Assembly (NCBI GenBank): GCA_937914785.1
Contig: CALGIV010000049.1
Coordinates: 1-6,944 of the forward strand
Direction of reading: 5' to 3'
Length of the DNA stretch: 6,944 bases
Source of the DNA: an uncultured Eubacteriaceae bacterium
GTDB taxonomy: Bacteria; Bacillota; Clostridia; Eubacteriales; UBA1433
A model generated the notes under the pieces. The model ran no database searches. It had not been told where the DNA came from and saw only the letters and a program-made list of their open reading frames with translations. The position numbers were made by a program, and so were the translations under genes. Shown one piece after another: positions 5,907 to 6,944 of this stretch. Numbering within the stretch: position 1 is the first letter of the stretch; each line of letters starts with the position of its first letter.

Positions 5907-6944
5907 ATGATCTCTTTAAAAAACAGGTATCGTGTTTTTTTTACGCTGTTCTTATCGTTTGTTTTGTTGCTGAGTTGTCTGCCTGCAGGTGTGGCAGCAC
6001 AGGAGATGCAATCGACAGAAAATGAGCTGGTGAGGATTGCAGATCCGAGCACTCTTACTGCATGGGAAGCATATTTTGGAGCAAAGGTTGAGGACACCAC
6101 ACATGTAGGATACATTTGGACGGATAAAACGATTTCAGATGCAGATATTCTGTTGAGTGAACCGAATGATGTTCGGGTTTCGCGATCCGATCCAAACAAT
6201 TTTTTAGCGGGGCTTTCGGCAATCAGTTCTTATAAAAATATTATCGGGCAGTCGACCGTTCCCGTAGACGTTATGTTGGTGCTGGATGTCTCGTCCAGTA
6301 TGCAGTCACACGAAGGAGCGATTCAGGCGATGGTTGATTCGACGAACGACTCTTTAGAAACTTTGTTTGCATTAAATGAGAACAACCGTGTAGGGGTTAT
6401 CCTTTATCACAGCGAAGCGGAACTGCTGTTGGAAATGGATCGGTATACCGCCAAAGAGGATGGCAAATTTCTAACCACTGACGGTAAAACATATATTCAA
6501 ACGAATGTTGTAGAAAAGGCTGACCTCTCGCTTTCTACAGGCAGCGGCACCTATATACAAGGGGGATTTTCTTTGGCGTTAGAACAATTTTCAGATGTTG
6601 CAGACACCACGGTAAAAGGCACGAAACGTATTCCGATCATCGTTTTAATGAGTGATGGATCGCCCACACGTGGAACGCGCTCTTATACGAATGTCGGTGC
6701 TTATGATAGTGATATGCAGCATGGCAGCGGCTCTTTGGATATTGCGTTTGTTACGCAGCTTACGGCGGCTTACACGCGGGCGAAAATGGAAGGGCATTAT
6801 GATCGTACGGCCCTGTTTTACACGTTGGGGCTTGGTTTTGATCAATTGAGCGGCAATACGCAGGCTTATGCGAGGTCGGTATTGAACCCATCCAAGTCGA
6901 TACCGGCTTTGGAAGAGTGTTGGCAGGAGTTTCACACACTTAGT
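5907..6944 (+). CDS. Secreted von Willebrand factor A (VWA) domain protein, probable pilus-tip or surface adhesin (3' end missing)
   Basis: The frame stays open for 346 codons from a well-placed ATG to the last base, so the C-terminus is outside the window. Residues 1-31 form a signal peptide (basic NRYR, long hydrophobic core, likely cut near GVAA/QE). A short N-terminal module follows (ADPSTLTAWEAYFG, then VGYIWTDKTIS, about 45-80), of a kind I associate with large VWA/Cna-B surface proteins of Bacillota. The VWA domain starts near 119 (VPVDVMLVLDVSSSM) and has a full metal-ion site: Asp127, Ser129, Ser131, Thr215 in GSGTYIQGG and Asp250 in VLMSDGSPT. VWA proteins with this site commonly serve as tip adhesins of sortase pili; whether this one has a Cna-B domain or LPxTG signal cannot be seen. 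LLSC (21-24) loosely resembles a lipobox, but a signal peptidase I substrate is more likely. It lies behind a strong terminator with its own candidate promoter, so it can be expressed apart from the shaft operon. Confidence 0.88.
   Translation, partial: MISLKNRYRVFFTLFLSFVLLLSCLPAGVAAQEMQSTENELVRIADPSTLTAWEAYFGAKVEDTTHVGYIWTDKTISDADILLSEPNDVRVSRSDPNNFLAGLSAISSYKNIIGQSTVPVDVMLVLDVSSSMQSHEGAIQAMVDSTNDSLETLFALNENNRVGVILYHSEAELLLEMDRYTAKEDGKFLTTDGKTYIQTNVVEKADLSLSTGSGTYIQGGFSLALEQFSDVADTTVKGTKRIPIIVLMSDGSPTRGTRSYTNVGAYDSDMQHGSGSLDIAFVTQLTAAYTRAKMEGHYDRTALFYTLGLGFDQLSGNTQAYARSVLNPSKSIPALEECWQEFHTLS

Noticed and set aside
5967..5980. Lipobox-like LLSC in the VWA protein signal peptide
   Set aside because: Leu at the -2 position is atypical, the Cys is inside the hydrophobic core and an Ala-x-Ala-like site follows; signal peptidase I processing is more likely.
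6645..6935. - strand 96-codon and + strand 65-codon frames near the right edge
   Set aside because: Both lie inside the VWA domain, whose frame carries conserved MIDAS residues; they are out-of-frame shadows.

Overview
The window shows a sortase-assembled pilus (fimbrial) locus from a monoderm Gram-positive bacterium. Four of the five genes carry unmistakable marks of this: a Cna-B/SpaA-type pilin with a canonical LPVTG cell-wall sorting signal, a large surface protein with a variant LPLLG sorting signal, and two class C (pilin-polymerising) sortases. Strong Shine-Dalgarno sites, moderate G+C and lysine/asparagine-rich proteins fit Bacillota (Clostridia or Erysipelotrichia-like, perhaps host-associated). 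No ribosomal or housekeeping gene is present, so genus cannot be decided from this sequence.

Layout, all on the + strand. (1) 1-2429: 3' part of a large surface adhesin. About 1.6 kb encodes a repetitive parallel beta-helix-like passenger (18 Gly-rich turns spaced 26-34 residues), followed by one Cna-B/SpaA domain and a sorting signal; the start and signal peptide lie upstream of the window. (2) 2528-4006: major (shaft) pilin, complete, with signal peptide, two isopeptide-type E-boxes, a degenerate pilin motif and LPVTG. (3) 4093-4944 (start uncertain): class C sortase with N- and C-terminal membrane segments. (4) 4949-5650: second, dissimilar class C-like sortase without a C-terminal membrane segment, 4 bases after the first. 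(5) 5675-5721: strong bidirectional intrinsic terminator closing the adhesin-pilin-sortase-sortase unit. (6) 5840-5868: candidate promoter. (7) 5907 to the window end: 5' part of a secreted von Willebrand factor A (VWA) protein with a complete MIDAS, probably a second adhesin or pilus-tip protein; it runs off the window.

Inferred working model: the shaft pilin is exported, retained in the membrane by its sorting signal, and cross-linked into a fibre by one or both sortases through a Lys in the pilin motif. The beta-helix protein has no visible pilin motif, so it could only sit at the tip or be wall-anchored on its own. The VWA protein is transcribed separately and could be the tip of this pilus or the first gene of a neighbouring one.

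Most notable points: a chlamydial-Pmp-like FxxN/GG[AG][IVL] repeat passenger on a sortase-anchored Gram-positive protein; an LPLLG sorting signal lacking the usual Thr; a pilin motif reading YLK where YPK is usual; and a possible attenuator hairpin between the pilin and sortase genes that overlaps the sortase start region.
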